A stretch of DNA of 64,000 nucleotides, from assembly GCA_017617445.1 (NCBI GenBank), contig JAFZWE010000001.1:1-64000 (forward strand). The letters are read 5' to 3'. Within the stretch, counting starts at the first letter, position 1. Each line of letters opens with the position of its first letter. A program made the translations under genes and the position numbers. Source of the DNA: Bacteroidales bacterium. GTDB lineage: Bacteria > Bacteroidota > Bacteroidia > Bacteroidales > WCHB1-69. Below are positions 55,501 to 63,612 of the stretch, piece after piece. The notes beneath the pieces are model-generated. The model was not told where the DNA came from. It worked only from the letters and a program-made list of their open reading frames with translations, and did not search any database.

Positions 55501-57159
55501 ATGTGCTGTGAGGTTTACGCTGCTGAATGTAGAGAATGTAATCCCTTGTACACCTTGTTCCAACGGGGAAATCCAGACCATTGAAGGGTCTCCACGGTAT
55601 TCTTCGTCTTCATCATTGACTTGACCACCTACCACATACAAGTAAACGGCACATGGATTGGTGGCTTCTATGTAACAGGAGATATCGTTTGATGAAAGTG
55701 AAAACTCGTACGATTCATATGCCTGCAGTGTGGTCAAATAACTTCCATCTTTGGTGATCACTGTATTGTTGGAAAAAGCGGTAATCTTTACCTCATCATA
55801 GGGCATTCCCACCGTGTTGGTGACTACAAACTGCTTTCCCCAGAACTGTGTGCCGAAGGCTTGTTCCACCACATGGTCGCATGCAGAATTATTCATAGGT
55901 ACCAATGCACATACGTTTCCATTGAATACGGCTATGGGTTTTGTTGCATCGATGGATTGTATGGTGGAGCCTGACAAGTCCCCGTAGGGACCATTATAAT
56001 AGGATGTCACTAGGTAAGTTTGTCCAGCATTCAATGTTACATTGTAGGGAACCGATGCCGCATGGTTGTCTGAGGTGGGGGTTGAGGGAGTTATTCTGAC
56101 CGTTGTGCCATCTTGGGTGGCTACAATCATAAACTCTGAATTGTATAGCGGTGTATAGGTTTGTACAATGTAATCGCTTGAAAGAGCCTCTTCTGGCAAT
56201 ACATCGGTGACATCATAAGTGTATTCATTGAAGTTGGAGGCATACAGGGAGATTTTGTCTGTAGCTGCGACTAACAGTCCGAAGTTGCCGATTATTCCTG
56301 CATTACGGCAATAAGCCTGTCCGATGGGAATGGGAATCTGTGTGGTGCTATTGGCTGCAACCGTGAACGGGATGCTCCACCCTGTGTTGGGATTGGTAAT
56401 GCTGCCGGAACATGCATTTTGTGCGGATATGAGCAATGAAATGGTAGGGGTTTCAATATGGTTCTTCATAAAAGAAACCCAAAAACGCTGCCCCGAAGTG
56501 GAGGAAGATACCATCAAGTCCCCTGACACATTCTCGGGATCCACACATATTGTTGCCGGTTCATTCCACGGGCAGTCTCCATCCCAATAGGCGGTTACCG
56601 TATAACAAGTGGTCACCTGTGGATTCACTAACACTGTGCCTACAGTCTCATCGCTGTGCGACCATTGGTAATACTGTCCTCCCGTGGCTGTTAATGCAAT
56701 TGAGCGACCATTGCACCATTCATCCATCACCACATTGGCTGTCACGAGGGCTGAATGTTCAATGGGACCCACTTCATACGCGCCCACATCAACTCGGCTT
56801 CCGCATGTGCGACGTGCTTCTCCTTTTAGATCGAGATTCCAATCAACGCATTGGTCATCGCCCGCATTATGGGCTGGTGAACCAACCATTATAATGAAAC
56901 TTGAATCGGGATCTTCAAAGAAGCTATAAATATCGCCGCCCAATATGTTGCTTGAGGGAACTGATGCCACATTTGTTTCGTAATCGGTGCCATTGTTCAA
57001 AATGAGATTGTTGCATAGAATCAACGAACCTGCCCCGTTTTGGTACACGGCACTGGTAGATACTTGAGCACGAACCAAACTTGTTGTCAGCAACAACAGA
57101 GCTATGAGCCATAGTTTTCGTGCTCTTAATCGCGTATTCCCATTTTTACCATTCTTCAT
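49513..57159 (-). CDS. Giant repeat adhesin, T9SS type B
   Basis: The 2548-residue protein has a signal peptide to about residue 31. Residues about 35-132 are the end of a parallel beta-helix (NNLILNNGTDY, SPAHNAGDDQCVD, RVDVGAYE). An IgGFc-binding-protein-like N-terminal domain follows (about 220-620), then a PKD domain (VVWNFGDSHQN, about 650-715). Residues 723-2334 are exactly 31 copies of a 52-residue repeat (GTHNATTETACESFTWTDGTGETY and so on), each with two Cys in most copies. A degenerate unit and a gliding-motility-type C-terminal domain end the protein (YLPNAITSTFDDGLNDYF, LIYNRWGQLVYRS). It is probably a very long surface fibre secreted by T9SS. It starts 14 bases after the FISUMP gene. 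Confidence 0.9.
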   Translation of the reverse strand: MKNGKNGNTRLRARKLWLIALLLLTTSLVRAQVSTSAVYQNGAGSLILCNNLILNNGTDYETNVASVPSSNILGGDIYSFFEDPDSSFIIMVGSPAHNAGDDQCVDWNLDLKGEARRTCGSRVDVGAYEVGPIEHSALVTANVVMDEWCNGRSIALTATGGQYYQWSHSDETVGTVLVNPQVTTCYTVTAYWDGDCPWNEPATICVDPENVSGDLMVSSSTSGQRFWVSFMKNHIETPTISLLISAQNACSGSITNPNTGWSIPFTVAANSTTQIPIPIGQAYCRNAGIIGNFGLLVAATDKISLYASNFNEYTYDVTDVLPEEALSSDYIVQTYTPLYNSEFMIVATQDGTTVRITPSTPTSDNHAASVPYNVTLNAGQTYLVTSYYNGPYGDLSGSTIQSIDATKPIAVFNGNVCALVPMNNSACDHVVEQAFGTQFWGKQFVVTNTVGMPYDEVKITAFSNNTVITKDGSYLTTLQAYESYEFSLSSNDISCYIEATNPCAVYLYVVGGQVNDEDEEYRGDPSMVWISPLEQGVQGITFSTFSSVNLTAHYVNIVVPTSAVSTFTYDNTNISSLFSVVPTNPDYSYVRMNINEGTHTLSCSQGFVAHVYGTGSWESYAYSVGANAALQNSQMYVNGVLSTEMDNNVFCAYETIFFDASVNYQCDSVVWNFGDSHQNYNGMNVSHSYESGGTYLVSMTVFLYDRYGQHCNTINWEVEILDGTHNSTTETACESFTWTDGTDETYTESGTYTYDYTNEFGCASTDTLHLTIYYGTHNATTETACESFTWTDGTGETYTTSGTYTYDYENEDGCASTDTLHLTVYYGTHNVATETACESFTWTDGTGETYTESGTYTYDYENEDGCASTDTLHITVYYGTHNVATETACESFTWTDGTGETYTESGTYTYDYENEFGCASTDTLHITVYYGTHNATTETACETFTWTDGTGETYTESGTYTYDYENEFGCASTDTLHITVYYGTHNATTETACESFTWTDGTGETYTESGTYTYDYENENGCASTDTLHITVYYGTHNATTETACESFTWTDGTGETYTESGTYTYDYDNEFGCASTDTLHLTVYYGTHNASTETACESFTWDDGTGETYNTSGTYTYDYENEFGCASTDTLHLTVHYGTHNTTTETACESFTWTNGTGETYTTSGTYTYDYENEFGCASTDTLHLTVYYGTHNATTETACESFTWTDGTGETYTESGTYTYDYENEDGCASTDTLHLTVHYGTHNATTETACESFTWTDGTGETYTTSGTYTYDYENEFGCASTDTLHLTVYFGTHNAATETVCESYTWTDGTGETYTTSGTYTYDYENEFGCASTDTLHLTVYYGTHNATTETACESFTWDDGTGETYTTSGTYTYDYENEFGCASTDTLHLTVHYGTHNATTETACETFTWTDGTGETYTTSGTYTYDYENEFGCASTDTLHLTVYFGTHNASTETACESFTWDDGTGETYTTSGTYTYDYENEFGCASTDTLHLTIYYGTHIVTTETACESYTWTDGTGETYTESGTYTYNYTNELGCASTDTLYLTIHYGTHNTTTEIHYQSFTWTDGTGETYTTSGTYTYDYENEFGCASTDTLYLTIYYGTHNTTTETDCESFTWNDGTGETYTESGTYTYDYTDELGYASTDTLHLTIHYGTHNTTTETACETFTWTDGTGETYTTSGTYIYDYTNEFGCASTDTLHLTVHYGTHNTSTETACESYTWTDGTGATYTTSGLYTYDYENEFGCASTDTLHLTVHYGTHNVTTETACETFTWTDGTGETYTTSGTYTYDYTNELGCASTDTLHLTVHYGTHNTSTETACESFTWTNGTGTTYTTSGTYTYDYENEFGCASTDTLHLTVHYGTHNTSTETACESYTWTDGTGTTYTTSGTYTYDYENEFGCASTDTLHLTIHYGTHNVTTETACETFTWTDGTGETYTTSGTYTYDYTNEFGCASTDTLHLTVHYGTHNTSTETACESYTWTDGTGETYTTSGTYTYDYTNEFGCASTDTLHLTVHYGTHNVTTETACESYTWTNGTGETYTTSGTYTYDYTNELGCASTDTLHLTVHYGTHNTTTETACESFTWTDGTGETYTTSGTYTYDYTNEFGCASTETLQLTIHYGTHNAITETACESYTWTNGTGETYTTSGTYTYDYENEFGCASTDTLHLTLHYGTHNVATETACESFTWTDGTGETYTTSGTYTYDYENEFGCISSDTLHLTVHSGTHNAITDTVCESYTWTDGSGETYTTSGTYTYDYENEFGCISSDTLYLTILYGTHNTSTETVCESYTWTDGTGETYTTSGTYTYDYENELGCASTDTLHLTVYYSAQTNADTTICASALPIEWRGVTFTESGTQSFILTTSHGCDSIVALTLNSINDDLQIIMLTEDPCENFEAELLAQTGMSEFHWSTGEITPQITALHSGTYFVTASEGYCSATNSISIPECDFFIYLPNAITSTFDDGLNDYFFVPQYSQRQINDFEILIYNRWGQLVYRSEDKNFRWDGSCNGKIMGNTTYTYMIHCTNYNGKKYLFKGIITVL
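50158..54993 (-). repeat. 31 tandem copies of a 156-bp coding repeat
   Basis: The block is exactly 4836 bases, 31 x 156, with no length variants. Copies share most bases. Variation is concentrated at a few codons: ESF/ESY/ETF, TESG/TTSG, ENE/TNE, and NEF/NED/NEL. Neighbouring copies often share the same variants, as expected from recent unequal exchange. Confidence 0.95.
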
Positions 57160-57173
57160 AGGGCATTTGTCGT

Positions 57174-58496
57174 TTAATCGCGCAAACAGCGAACTGAAAA
57201 ACCATAAGTTTCATCAATTCCCCATAATTGCGGGTATCCTGAGTCGTAGTATAATCCGTAGGCGATGGATCCATTACCAGAATTATCTGTTGCAGTCCAA
57301 TAGATGCTGATTTGCCCCAGTGGCATATAAGCATCAACAAAGAAACCGGCCGCCTGCGCACAAAAACCTGAGGTGTTATTCCGTTCAGGCTGATAGCCAA
57401 CCGTACAATCAACGGAATATGCTGCCCATCCCGTGGTTGATGCCATCGATTTGCCGACAGATTCATCCTCACATTGGAAAACAGTTATGTTTGCCAAGTA
57501 ATCGACCATCTGCAAAATTTCATCATAACTCGGCACATGCCATCCTGTTGGACATACGCCCAACACTTCTGATGGGTTATTGTTGGTGGGGAGGGTGTTG
57601 TTCATCACAGCAGGCCAATTATACAAATAACCGTAGGTGGATACATTTGCTGAATTGTCATCTGGGTAATATCGGTATGAGGTGGTAGTTGAAGTCATGC
57701 TGCCCAGTGGAATCGCTGTTCCATTGGCATAATGGGTCGTGCGCAGATTTTCCCTCATCCAGCACTGTTCACCTATTAGCACAGTATGATAAATATTTCC
57801 ATCATAATCCCTTACAGTGCCGCAATCGGGAACTGAGATGTTTTCGGTAATCGTATTGTTTGTCAATTCACCGTTTGTCCCAGATACCCCTGGTCCGTTA
57901 TTGGCGGTATTGTACGCACACACACAATTGAGCAATTTGCCGTTGTTCTGCACGTATGCCCCGCCTCCATAAGCAGTGAAGCTGGTCTCAATCATAGCCG
58001 TATTGCGGATAATGACACATAATTGCACCGTTCCCCCGTTAATCAAAACACCACCGCCATTACCGCTCACTCTGCCATCTCTCAACACGCAGCCTTCCAA
58101 TTTTCCACCGGTATTCACTGTCGCCACACGGGAGAGGAAGTTTCCGCTTAGAATGGTGCAATGAGTCGGGTCATTCCAATTGGAGTTTGTTCCCGGATAT
58201 AGCCTTTGTGAGATATCTGTTCCCGAAGATGCGGATGAGAATCCACCGATTACGGTCACACCATTGGGAATCGTAACATTGATACAGGAGTATTTTCCTA
58301 CCATCATGTATATGTTGGTGGTGCCGCTTGCAGAAGATAGAGCTCCTGCCAATGTCGCTTTTGCCGTATTCCATGAGGTACCGCTGTTGCCATCGTTGCC
58401 TCCAGACTTGACAAATAGGTTCGTTTGCCCGTCAAGTCGGAAAACTGTCAGAACAAGGAATATAAAAAAAATCAACAATTTTTTTTCTATATGCAT
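57174..58496 (-). CDS. Beta-helix surface protein with C-terminal FISUMP domain
   Basis: The 440-residue protein has a signal peptide to about residue 23 (RLDGQ). Residues about 25-230 start a parallel beta-helix (LFVKSGGNDGNSGTSWNTA, GGGVLINGGTVQLCVI, GGGAYVQNNGKLLNC, NTITENIS). Residues about 232-440 are a FISUMP domain with QCWMRENLRTTHY, VCPTGWHVPS and a final SVRCLRD. No sorting domain follows. The next gene (49513-57159) begins with what looks like the missing end of this beta-helix. The two genes are 14 bases apart and co-transcribed. Confidence 0.8.
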   Translation of the reverse strand: MHIEKKLLIFFIFLVLTVFRLDGQTNLFVKSGGNDGNSGTSWNTAKATLAGALSSASGTTNIYMMVGKYSCINVTIPNGVTVIGGFSSASSGTDISQRLYPGTNSNWNDPTHCTILSGNFLSRVATVNTGGKLEGCVLRDGRVSGNGGGVLINGGTVQLCVIIRNTAMIETSFTAYGGGAYVQNNGKLLNCVCAYNTANNGPGVSGTNGELTNNTITENISVPDCGTVRDYDGNIYHTVLIGEQCWMRENLRTTHYANGTAIPLGSMTSTTTSYRYYPDDNSANVSTYGYLYNWPAVMNNTLPTNNNPSEVLGVCPTGWHVPSYDEILQMVDYLANITVFQCEDESVGKSMASTTGWAAYSVDCTVGYQPERNNTSGFCAQAAGFFVDAYMPLGQISIYWTATDNSGNGSIAYGLYYDSGYPQLWGIDETYGFSVRCLRD

Positions 58497-58583
58497 GGTT
58501 TTATGTTCTTAACTTTGAGATTGAATGGTGACAGGTGAAATTAAACTCACTTTATTGAAATGCAAAACTTAGATTTGCAGCCG

Positions 58584-58591
58584 CAAAAATA
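58584..58591 (-). promoter_or_regulatory. -7 promoter box (minus) TATTTTTG
   Basis: Minus-strand TAnnTTTG followed by CGGC, about 88 bases before the ATG at 58496; probable promoter of the FISUMP/adhesin operon. Confidence 0.65.
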
Positions 58592-58724
58592 CAATATTTT
58601 CACTAGAGTCAACTAATTATTCTTTTTTTTTCTCCGTCTTCTTTGCACCTTCTTGTTATTCCATGGCAAACATCCTGTCGGATTCTCATTTCCTGCATGC
58701 CGGCAGCATTCTATCCTTTCTCCC

Positions 58725-58790
58725 AAGTCCTGATATACCTATTTATTATTCTATTTTCCACCTATTTTTTTTATAATTAGAAAAAAAATC
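58725..58790. repeat. ~64-bp direct repeat, copy 2
   Basis: Partner of 49277-49340. It ends directly before the -7 box of the AraC-type gene. Confidence 0.85.
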
Positions 58791-58791
58791 G

Positions 58792-58799
58792 TAATTTTG
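58792..58799 (+). promoter_or_regulatory. -7 promoter box TAATTTTG
   Basis: TAnnTTTG followed by TGGTC, 21 bases before the AraC-type ATG. Confidence 0.65.
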
Positions 58800-58819
58800 T
58801 GGTCTAAATTCCACATTTC

Positions 58820-59723
58820 ATGAAAGAGCAACCTTCCTTTCACAAAAACCCTCTTCCCATTTTCGACACCGACAAGGTGGACTCCATTTTAACCCTTGAC
58901 GACAACTATTTCCGCATTTTTGAATACCGCCCCAATCAGAACATCCTGCCAGAGTATTTTCGCATCAACTATTTCGCCATTGAGATTCTTCTCGAAGGGG
59001 AAATGCACTGCAGCATCAACCTGCACGACATCCATGCCAAAGCCCCGTGTGTCATTACGCTGCTGCCGGATTTCGTGCTGCATGTGGATTCAGCCACGGA
59101 AGACTGCAAGGCGATGATTTTGGCTCACAACACCGCTTTCTCCAACGACCTGCAGATGAACGACAACTCCTATCGAGCCAAACAAGCCGCCCGCTCCTAT
59201 CCATGCAACACGTTGACTAAAAAAACAATTACATACCACCCTCCAGCTGTTCCAACTGATGCAGGAGGTGTTGCAGCAACAGTCCACCAACCCCAACGTG
59301 CGCGACTGCATCCTTAAATTCACGAGTTCATTGTACCTTTACCTGCAAGGATGCTTCATCGAGTACTACCAACGGCAAACTATGCAGTCGCGTCCAGAGC
59401 ATCTGACGATGGACTTCTTCAACCTGATGGAACAGAACTCTCTTCAGCACAAAAACATCGCATGGTATGCCGAGCAGCTGTGCATCACGTCCAAATACTT
59501 GGCAAATGTGATCAAGAAGACAACAGGGAAGACCGTGGGCGCATGGTTGGACGAATATATCCTGTTGGAAGCCAAGACCTTGCTCACCACCTCGCGGCTC
59601 TCGGTGCAGCAAATTGCCGACCGTCTGGGATTCAAGAACCAGTCGCATTTCGGCACCTTTTTCCGCCGCCACGAAGGGGTAAGCCCAGTGCTTTTTAGAA
59701 AGAGTTCCCAACTTTTTGCATAG
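58820..59723 (+). pseudogene. AraC-family transcription regulator, broken by a frameshift
   Basis: Residues 1-135 (start MKEQPSFHKNPLP) are a cupin-like sensor part. The frame continues correctly only if one A is dropped from the seven-A run at 59219-59225: the sequence then reads KKQLHTTLQLFQLMQEV and on through a full AraC helix-turn-helix region. Key stretches there are NIAWYAEQLCITSKYLANVIKK, LSVQQIADRLGFKNQSHFGTFFRRHEGVSP. As written, the first frame runs on to a stop at 59317 and the second opens at 59217. It is a true pseudogene, a sequencing or assembly error in a homopolymer, or a gene rescued by slippage. Its likely targets are the surface genes nearby. Confidence 0.8.
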
Positions 59724-59731
59724 CAAAAAAA

Positions 59732-59761
59732 ATCCTCTTTGATCACATTGTCAAAGAGGAT
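59732..59761. terminator. Intrinsic terminator hairpin 1 between convergent genes
   Basis: Perfect arms ATCCTCTTTG and CAAAGAGGAT with a 10-base loop. On the minus strand it is followed by eight T residues, so it can end the protease transcript. Confidence 0.85.
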
Positions 59762-59762
59762 A

Positions 59763-59804
59763 AAAGTCGTTGTGAAGAAAGATTATTTCTTCACAACGAC
59801 TTTT
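59763..59804. terminator. Hairpin 2 overlapping the protease stop codon
   Basis: Arms AAAGTCGTTGTGAAGAAA and TTTCTTCACAACGACTTT are exact complements around GATTA. The right arm is the coding sequence for the final VVVKK and stop of the protease. T runs border it on both sides. Confidence 0.85.
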
Positions 59805-62800
59805 TCAGTAGCCACCGTTCCATCCGCAGTGGTGACTTTGACAAAATAGATGCCATTGGACCACTCATTTACATGAATGGGTGTAATTTCCTCTGTAGGA
59901 TTCAGGCGAACCATCAAACCGCCAATGGCAGAATAGACGGAAATCTCGCGGATATCACGTCCCGCCACCTGAATGACATTGCGAGCCGGATTGGGGTAAA
60001 CCTGCACTTGATCGGAAGCATAGTCTCCCACCCCTGTCTGCGCACTGACCGTTTGTGAGATACCTGACTCGCCGCCATTGCAGACAGTCTGCACTGCATA
60101 AGCGTAAACCATATTATTCTGCACATCGGCATCCGTATAAGAATTGGTAGCAGTGGTGGCAATGATATTCCCATTGCGGTATACCTTATAGGAAAGGGCA
60201 TTGGGAACAGCGTCCCAACTCAATCCCAGCTGGTTGGAAGAGACTGAAACATACAAACCTGTGGGAACATTGCACTCTTCCGGAGAAGGATTACCCACCG
60301 TAACACAAGTGTTGGAAGAGAAATCTGATTCAAAATCATTATCACAAGCGGTTGTCATCGTATAGCAATAGGTTCCTTCCGGAAGGTTATTATCTGTATA
60401 GGTTCCTCCCACTAAATTTTCGGCAATCAATTCTCCATTGCGGTAAATGTTGCAAAGGGTTCCCTCCACTGCCTGTCCGGATATTGTGATATCATCCACG
60501 CAGAAGATATACTGGTCGTTGGAAACGCAATGGATAGCCACATATTTGGCATTCGCCGGTACCGTATAGGAGTATTCGGTCCAAGTGGTGGTCGTGGTGA
60601 CCGGGCTGCTGGTCAGGGCCACAAAATCGCTGGCAGAGTTGCCTGTGGTGGAGTAAGCGGCATAGAACTGTTCGGAAGAGTATTGTGAAGAGAATGAGCG
60701 TGCGTAGAATGAGAAGTTGAACGGGGTACTGAAATTCAGCTCAGGGCTGATCATCCAGTCGTCGTTCTGCACGGTGCTTCCCCAATAGCCACTGGATCTT
60801 GCATACGGACAGGCGAAGAATTTGTTGCCAGAATGCGCTTGGATGAGTCCATTACCTGTAGCCTGGCTCATATCCAATACGATAAACGCCATCGGGCTGC
60901 CGCTGTTAGTATAGCTGATATTCTGGAATGTGCCGGTATTGGCACCGTCTCCGTCAATATAAGTCCATCCCATGGTTCCGGCGGAATTGATAGTGGCGTG
61001 GGTGTGGCTCTCGGCATCATCACTGAGGGAGACCAGTTCCACAGAAGAGTCATCATCCCAAGTGACGGTGACATTGTTGCCTGAAGCGGTGGCGACCAGG
61101 CCCGTGGGCGGCACACAATTGGCGCTGCGAACGGTAAGGTTGAATATTCCCTGCCAGGTATCCTGTCCACAAGTGGCTGTAAAATTGATGGGAATAACCG
61201 TCCCGCTGGACACGGCATCATCCACCAGAATACGATAGCCGTTGGACACCGTGGCGGTGCCGCCATTGGCGGCCATTACTCCAAAAATGTCCGAGCCATG
61301 CAAAATACTGATTCGGGAATCATCACTGGTCAGTACGACCGTGGTATTTCCTGTCGTGGCCACACCGCCAGCATTTCTCATAGTAATGGTGAGGAAGGTC
61401 TCTGCGCCAGCATCCACAATGTGCGGGCTATAGGAATCCAGCATCACATAGGGCACATTCCCCGCCATGCAAGGCACTGTCTCGTAAATCGTGGCCGTGT
61501 TGAAAGCCGTAACCACCAGCAGCACTTCACCTGCGGCAAAATCCTGCGTAATGGTCACGTTGCCGGAAGCATCGGTATAGCCGCTGTAATATACATCATT
61601 CTGAGAGATGCACACCAGCGCATTTTCCACCGGACTGCCATTGGAAGTCACCGTGGTAGTGAAGGGGATCCCCACCATGATGGCATCGTTGCTCAAAGAA
61701 ATGGCATCCGGCTGTTTGGTACGGAGCTGCAGGGAGGCATCTCCAAAAGTGGACCATGTCTGCACCGTTTCAATGTCATCTGTGGTGCTGCTTTCCGAAA
61801 GCATCAGGTTAAAGGCGTTGATGACAATGGAGCCCCAGTGGGTTCTTTGCTCATTGGTATTGATACCGCTTTGTCCGCTATATTGGTTATAGTTGAAGCC
61901 ACCAATCAGGATGTCATAGAAGTAGTCCTGACCGCGCTGCGGAGGGGTCCAGGGTTGGTTGATGGTGGACATCAGTGTCACAACGGCACCGCCGTTCTCC
62001 TTTTTCAACCATGCTTCCGCGAAGCAGTCGGAACTGTTGTGGAAGGCACCGTTCACGCAGGCCACAGAAACAATGAAGGGCAAGTGGTTGCCATTGGTCA
62101 GGCTATTCACATTGCTGTTGCTGAAACCAGTGGTCACGAAATAGGTTTCAGCACCGTGGCCGCAGTATGCGATGGTGGAAGCCCCTTGGTTCACATGTCC
62201 CAGCAAGGTGTTGGCGGAAGCGTTGTCACCATAGTTCTGCAGATGGTTATTATAGGTGAAGGTCTGGAGACGTTCAGTGTAGATGCGCTTTACGTGGTCA
62301 TAGTCAATCTCATTGTCGTCCCCTTGGCCGCTGCCTTCTGAGGAGCCAATGCCGATGAAAGTCTCGCGCCACCCAGCGTCCATGTCGGGTTCTTTTTCAT
62401 ACCGGATGGCCTTGTTCACCTGAACAAGTGCCTGAGCTGCAGAGGAGCAGGAGAATCGTCCAATGGCGATATCGGGGTAGTTGTCATTGCCTGCCACACA
62501 TCCCATTTTCGGATCGGTGGGAGAGCTGTCCACGGAAGCATCGGATTTGATATTCGCCCAGTCGCCGAACATTTGCACATAAAGGATGTTGTTATTGTCG
62601 TTATAAGCTGTACGGATGGTGGAGACCACATTGGCGCCATTGTTCACCACTTGTTTTGTGACGGTATAGCCCATTTCGCGTTTCCACTGGATGTAGGTGT
62701 CGGCAGCACTTTCGTAAGCGGAGGTGGTCAGCACGAGGATCTCGCCTCTTTCGCCCTGTGCAAGGTCCTGGCGGGTGGGAGCATAGTTGATGAACATGCT

Positions 62801-63454
62801 CTGGTACATGCCGATGACCTCACGCACGGGCTGTGCGCTGGCGTTGAGCAGAGGATTGGTAGCAGCACCTGACACTTCGGTCAGCGTCACCTTCACACGG
62901 GTGTAAATCCGCAGGGTATTCGTAACGGCGTTGTATTGGAACGGGTAGCATCTCACTGTGGTGCCACGCACGTCGCGAACGATGAACGGTTCCTCCATCG
63001 CGGCCACATTGCCGGGATAGAATGCGTTTACTCGTGATTCGGGGGCAATCTCGTAAGGAATCTGTGCAGGGTCTTGGTTGCGGTAGATGGTCCCGCGGGA
63101 AGGCACCAGCGGATGCGCCAGAACTAATTCACGATAACTGACCGGCTCCACTTCCAGACGCACATCCTTGTCGGCGGGAAGCTGCACAGAGGCACTCACA
63201 AACGGAAGTGCCGCCCAGCCTTTTTGCCCCGTTACCGTGGAAACCGGGAAGTTGATTTTGTCATAAACGACACCGTCCAGTTCAACAGAGGTCACGGAAG
63301 CATCTGCGATGTCAAAGGTGAGTTCATAAACACCTGTGGCAGGTTGGTTGAAAGAGGTTTGGTACGCCCTACTTCCTGCATCAACCGAAAAAGACTGTGA
63401 AAATCCGTATAGACAACAGATAATCAATGCAATAAAAGAAATAAAATTTTTCAT
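59783..63454 (-). CDS. Gingipain-like C25 cysteine peptidase, T9SS type A
   Basis: The 1223-residue protein has a signal peptide to about residue 20 (YGFSQ) and a C25 propeptide region, about 21-230. The caspase-like catalytic domain, about 235-600, has His433 in AYCGHGAETYF and Cys466 in VSVACVNGAF, the dyad order of gingipains. An Ig-like region, fibronectin-like parts and a cleaved-adhesin jelly roll (about 820-1010: GTMGWTYIDGDG, NDDWMISPELNF, YIFCVDDITISG) follow. The last ~75 residues are a type A sorting domain (VQVYPNPARN, GIYFVKVTTADG, KVVVKK). It is probably a secreted surface protease, and possibly a sheddase or nutrient-peptide source. It is monocistronic between strong terminators. 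Confidence 0.93.
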   Translation of the reverse strand: MKNFISFIALIICCLYGFSQSFSVDAGSRAYQTSFNQPATGVYELTFDIADASVTSVELDGVVYDKINFPVSTVTGQKGWAALPFVSASVQLPADKDVRLEVEPVSYRELVLAHPLVPSRGTIYRNQDPAQIPYEIAPESRVNAFYPGNVAAMEEPFIVRDVRGTTVRCYPFQYNAVTNTLRIYTRVKVTLTEVSGAATNPLLNASAQPVREVIGMYQSMFINYAPTRQDLAQGERGEILVLTTSAYESAADTYIQWKREMGYTVTKQVVNNGANVVSTIRTAYNDNNNILYVQMFGDWANIKSDASVDSSPTDPKMGCVAGNDNYPDIAIGRFSCSSAAQALVQVNKAIRYEKEPDMDAGWRETFIGIGSSEGSGQGDDNEIDYDHVKRIYTERLQTFTYNNHLQNYGDNASANTLLGHVNQGASTIAYCGHGAETYFVTTGFSNSNVNSLTNGNHLPFIVSVACVNGAFHNSSDCFAEAWLKKENGGAVVTLMSTINQPWTPPQRGQDYFYDILIGGFNYNQYSGQSGINTNEQRTHWGSIVINAFNLMLSESSTTDDIETVQTWSTFGDASLQLRTKQPDAISLSNDAIMVGIPFTTTVTSNGSPVENALVCISQNDVYYSGYTDASGNVTITQDFAAGEVLLVVTAFNTATIYETVPCMAGNVPYVMLDSYSPHIVDAGAETFLTITMRNAGGVATTGNTTVVLTSDDSRISILHGSDIFGVMAANGGTATVSNGYRILVDDAVSSGTVIPINFTATCGQDTWQGIFNLTVRSANCVPPTGLVATASGNNVTVTWDDDSSVELVSLSDDAESHTHATINSAGTMGWTYIDGDGANTGTFQNISYTNSGSPMAFIVLDMSQATGNGLIQAHSGNKFFACPYARSSGYWGSTVQNDDWMISPELNFSTPFNFSFYARSFSSQYSSEQFYAAYSTTGNSASDFVALTSSPVTTTTTWTEYSYTVPANAKYVAIHCVSNDQYIFCVDDITISGQAVEGTLCNIYRNGELIAENLVGGTYTDNNLPEGTYCYTMTTACDNDFESDFSSNTCVTVGNPSPEECNVPTGLYVSVSSNQLGLSWDAVPNALSYKVYRNGNIIATTATNSYTDADVQNNMVYAYAVQTVCNGGESGISQTVSAQTGVGDYASDQVQVYPNPARNVIQVAGRDIREISVYSAIGGLMVRLNPTEEITPIHVNEWSNGIYFVKVTTADGTVATEKVVVKK

Positions 63455-63476
63455 TTGCTTTTTTTATTTTGAGGGG

Positions 63477-63484
63477 CAAAAATA
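63477..63484 (-). promoter_or_regulatory. -7 promoter box (minus) TATTTTTG
   Basis: Minus-strand TAnnTTTG followed by CCCCTC, 23 bases before the protease ATG. Confidence 0.7.
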
Positions 63485-63555
63485 AAAAAAAGATTGAATC
63501 CATCAATCTTTTTAACCACATTTTTCAAAGACGGTTTTTCTTTTTTCAACAAAAG

Positions 63556-63593
63556 AAAAAAGGTGACCGATAAAAACTAGCGGTCACCTTTTT
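63556..63593 (-). terminator. Intrinsic terminator after tsf
   Basis: Arms AAAAAGGTGACCG and CGGTCACCTTTTT with an 11-base loop lie 20 bases past the tsf stop. On the minus strand a T-rich tract follows. Confidence 0.9.
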
Positions 63594-63612
63594 GATAGTG
63601 TATTACAAAGAA

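Noticed and set aside
61298..62341. Plus-strand open frame of 347 codons
   Set aside because: It is antisense to the catalytic region of the gingipain-like protease.
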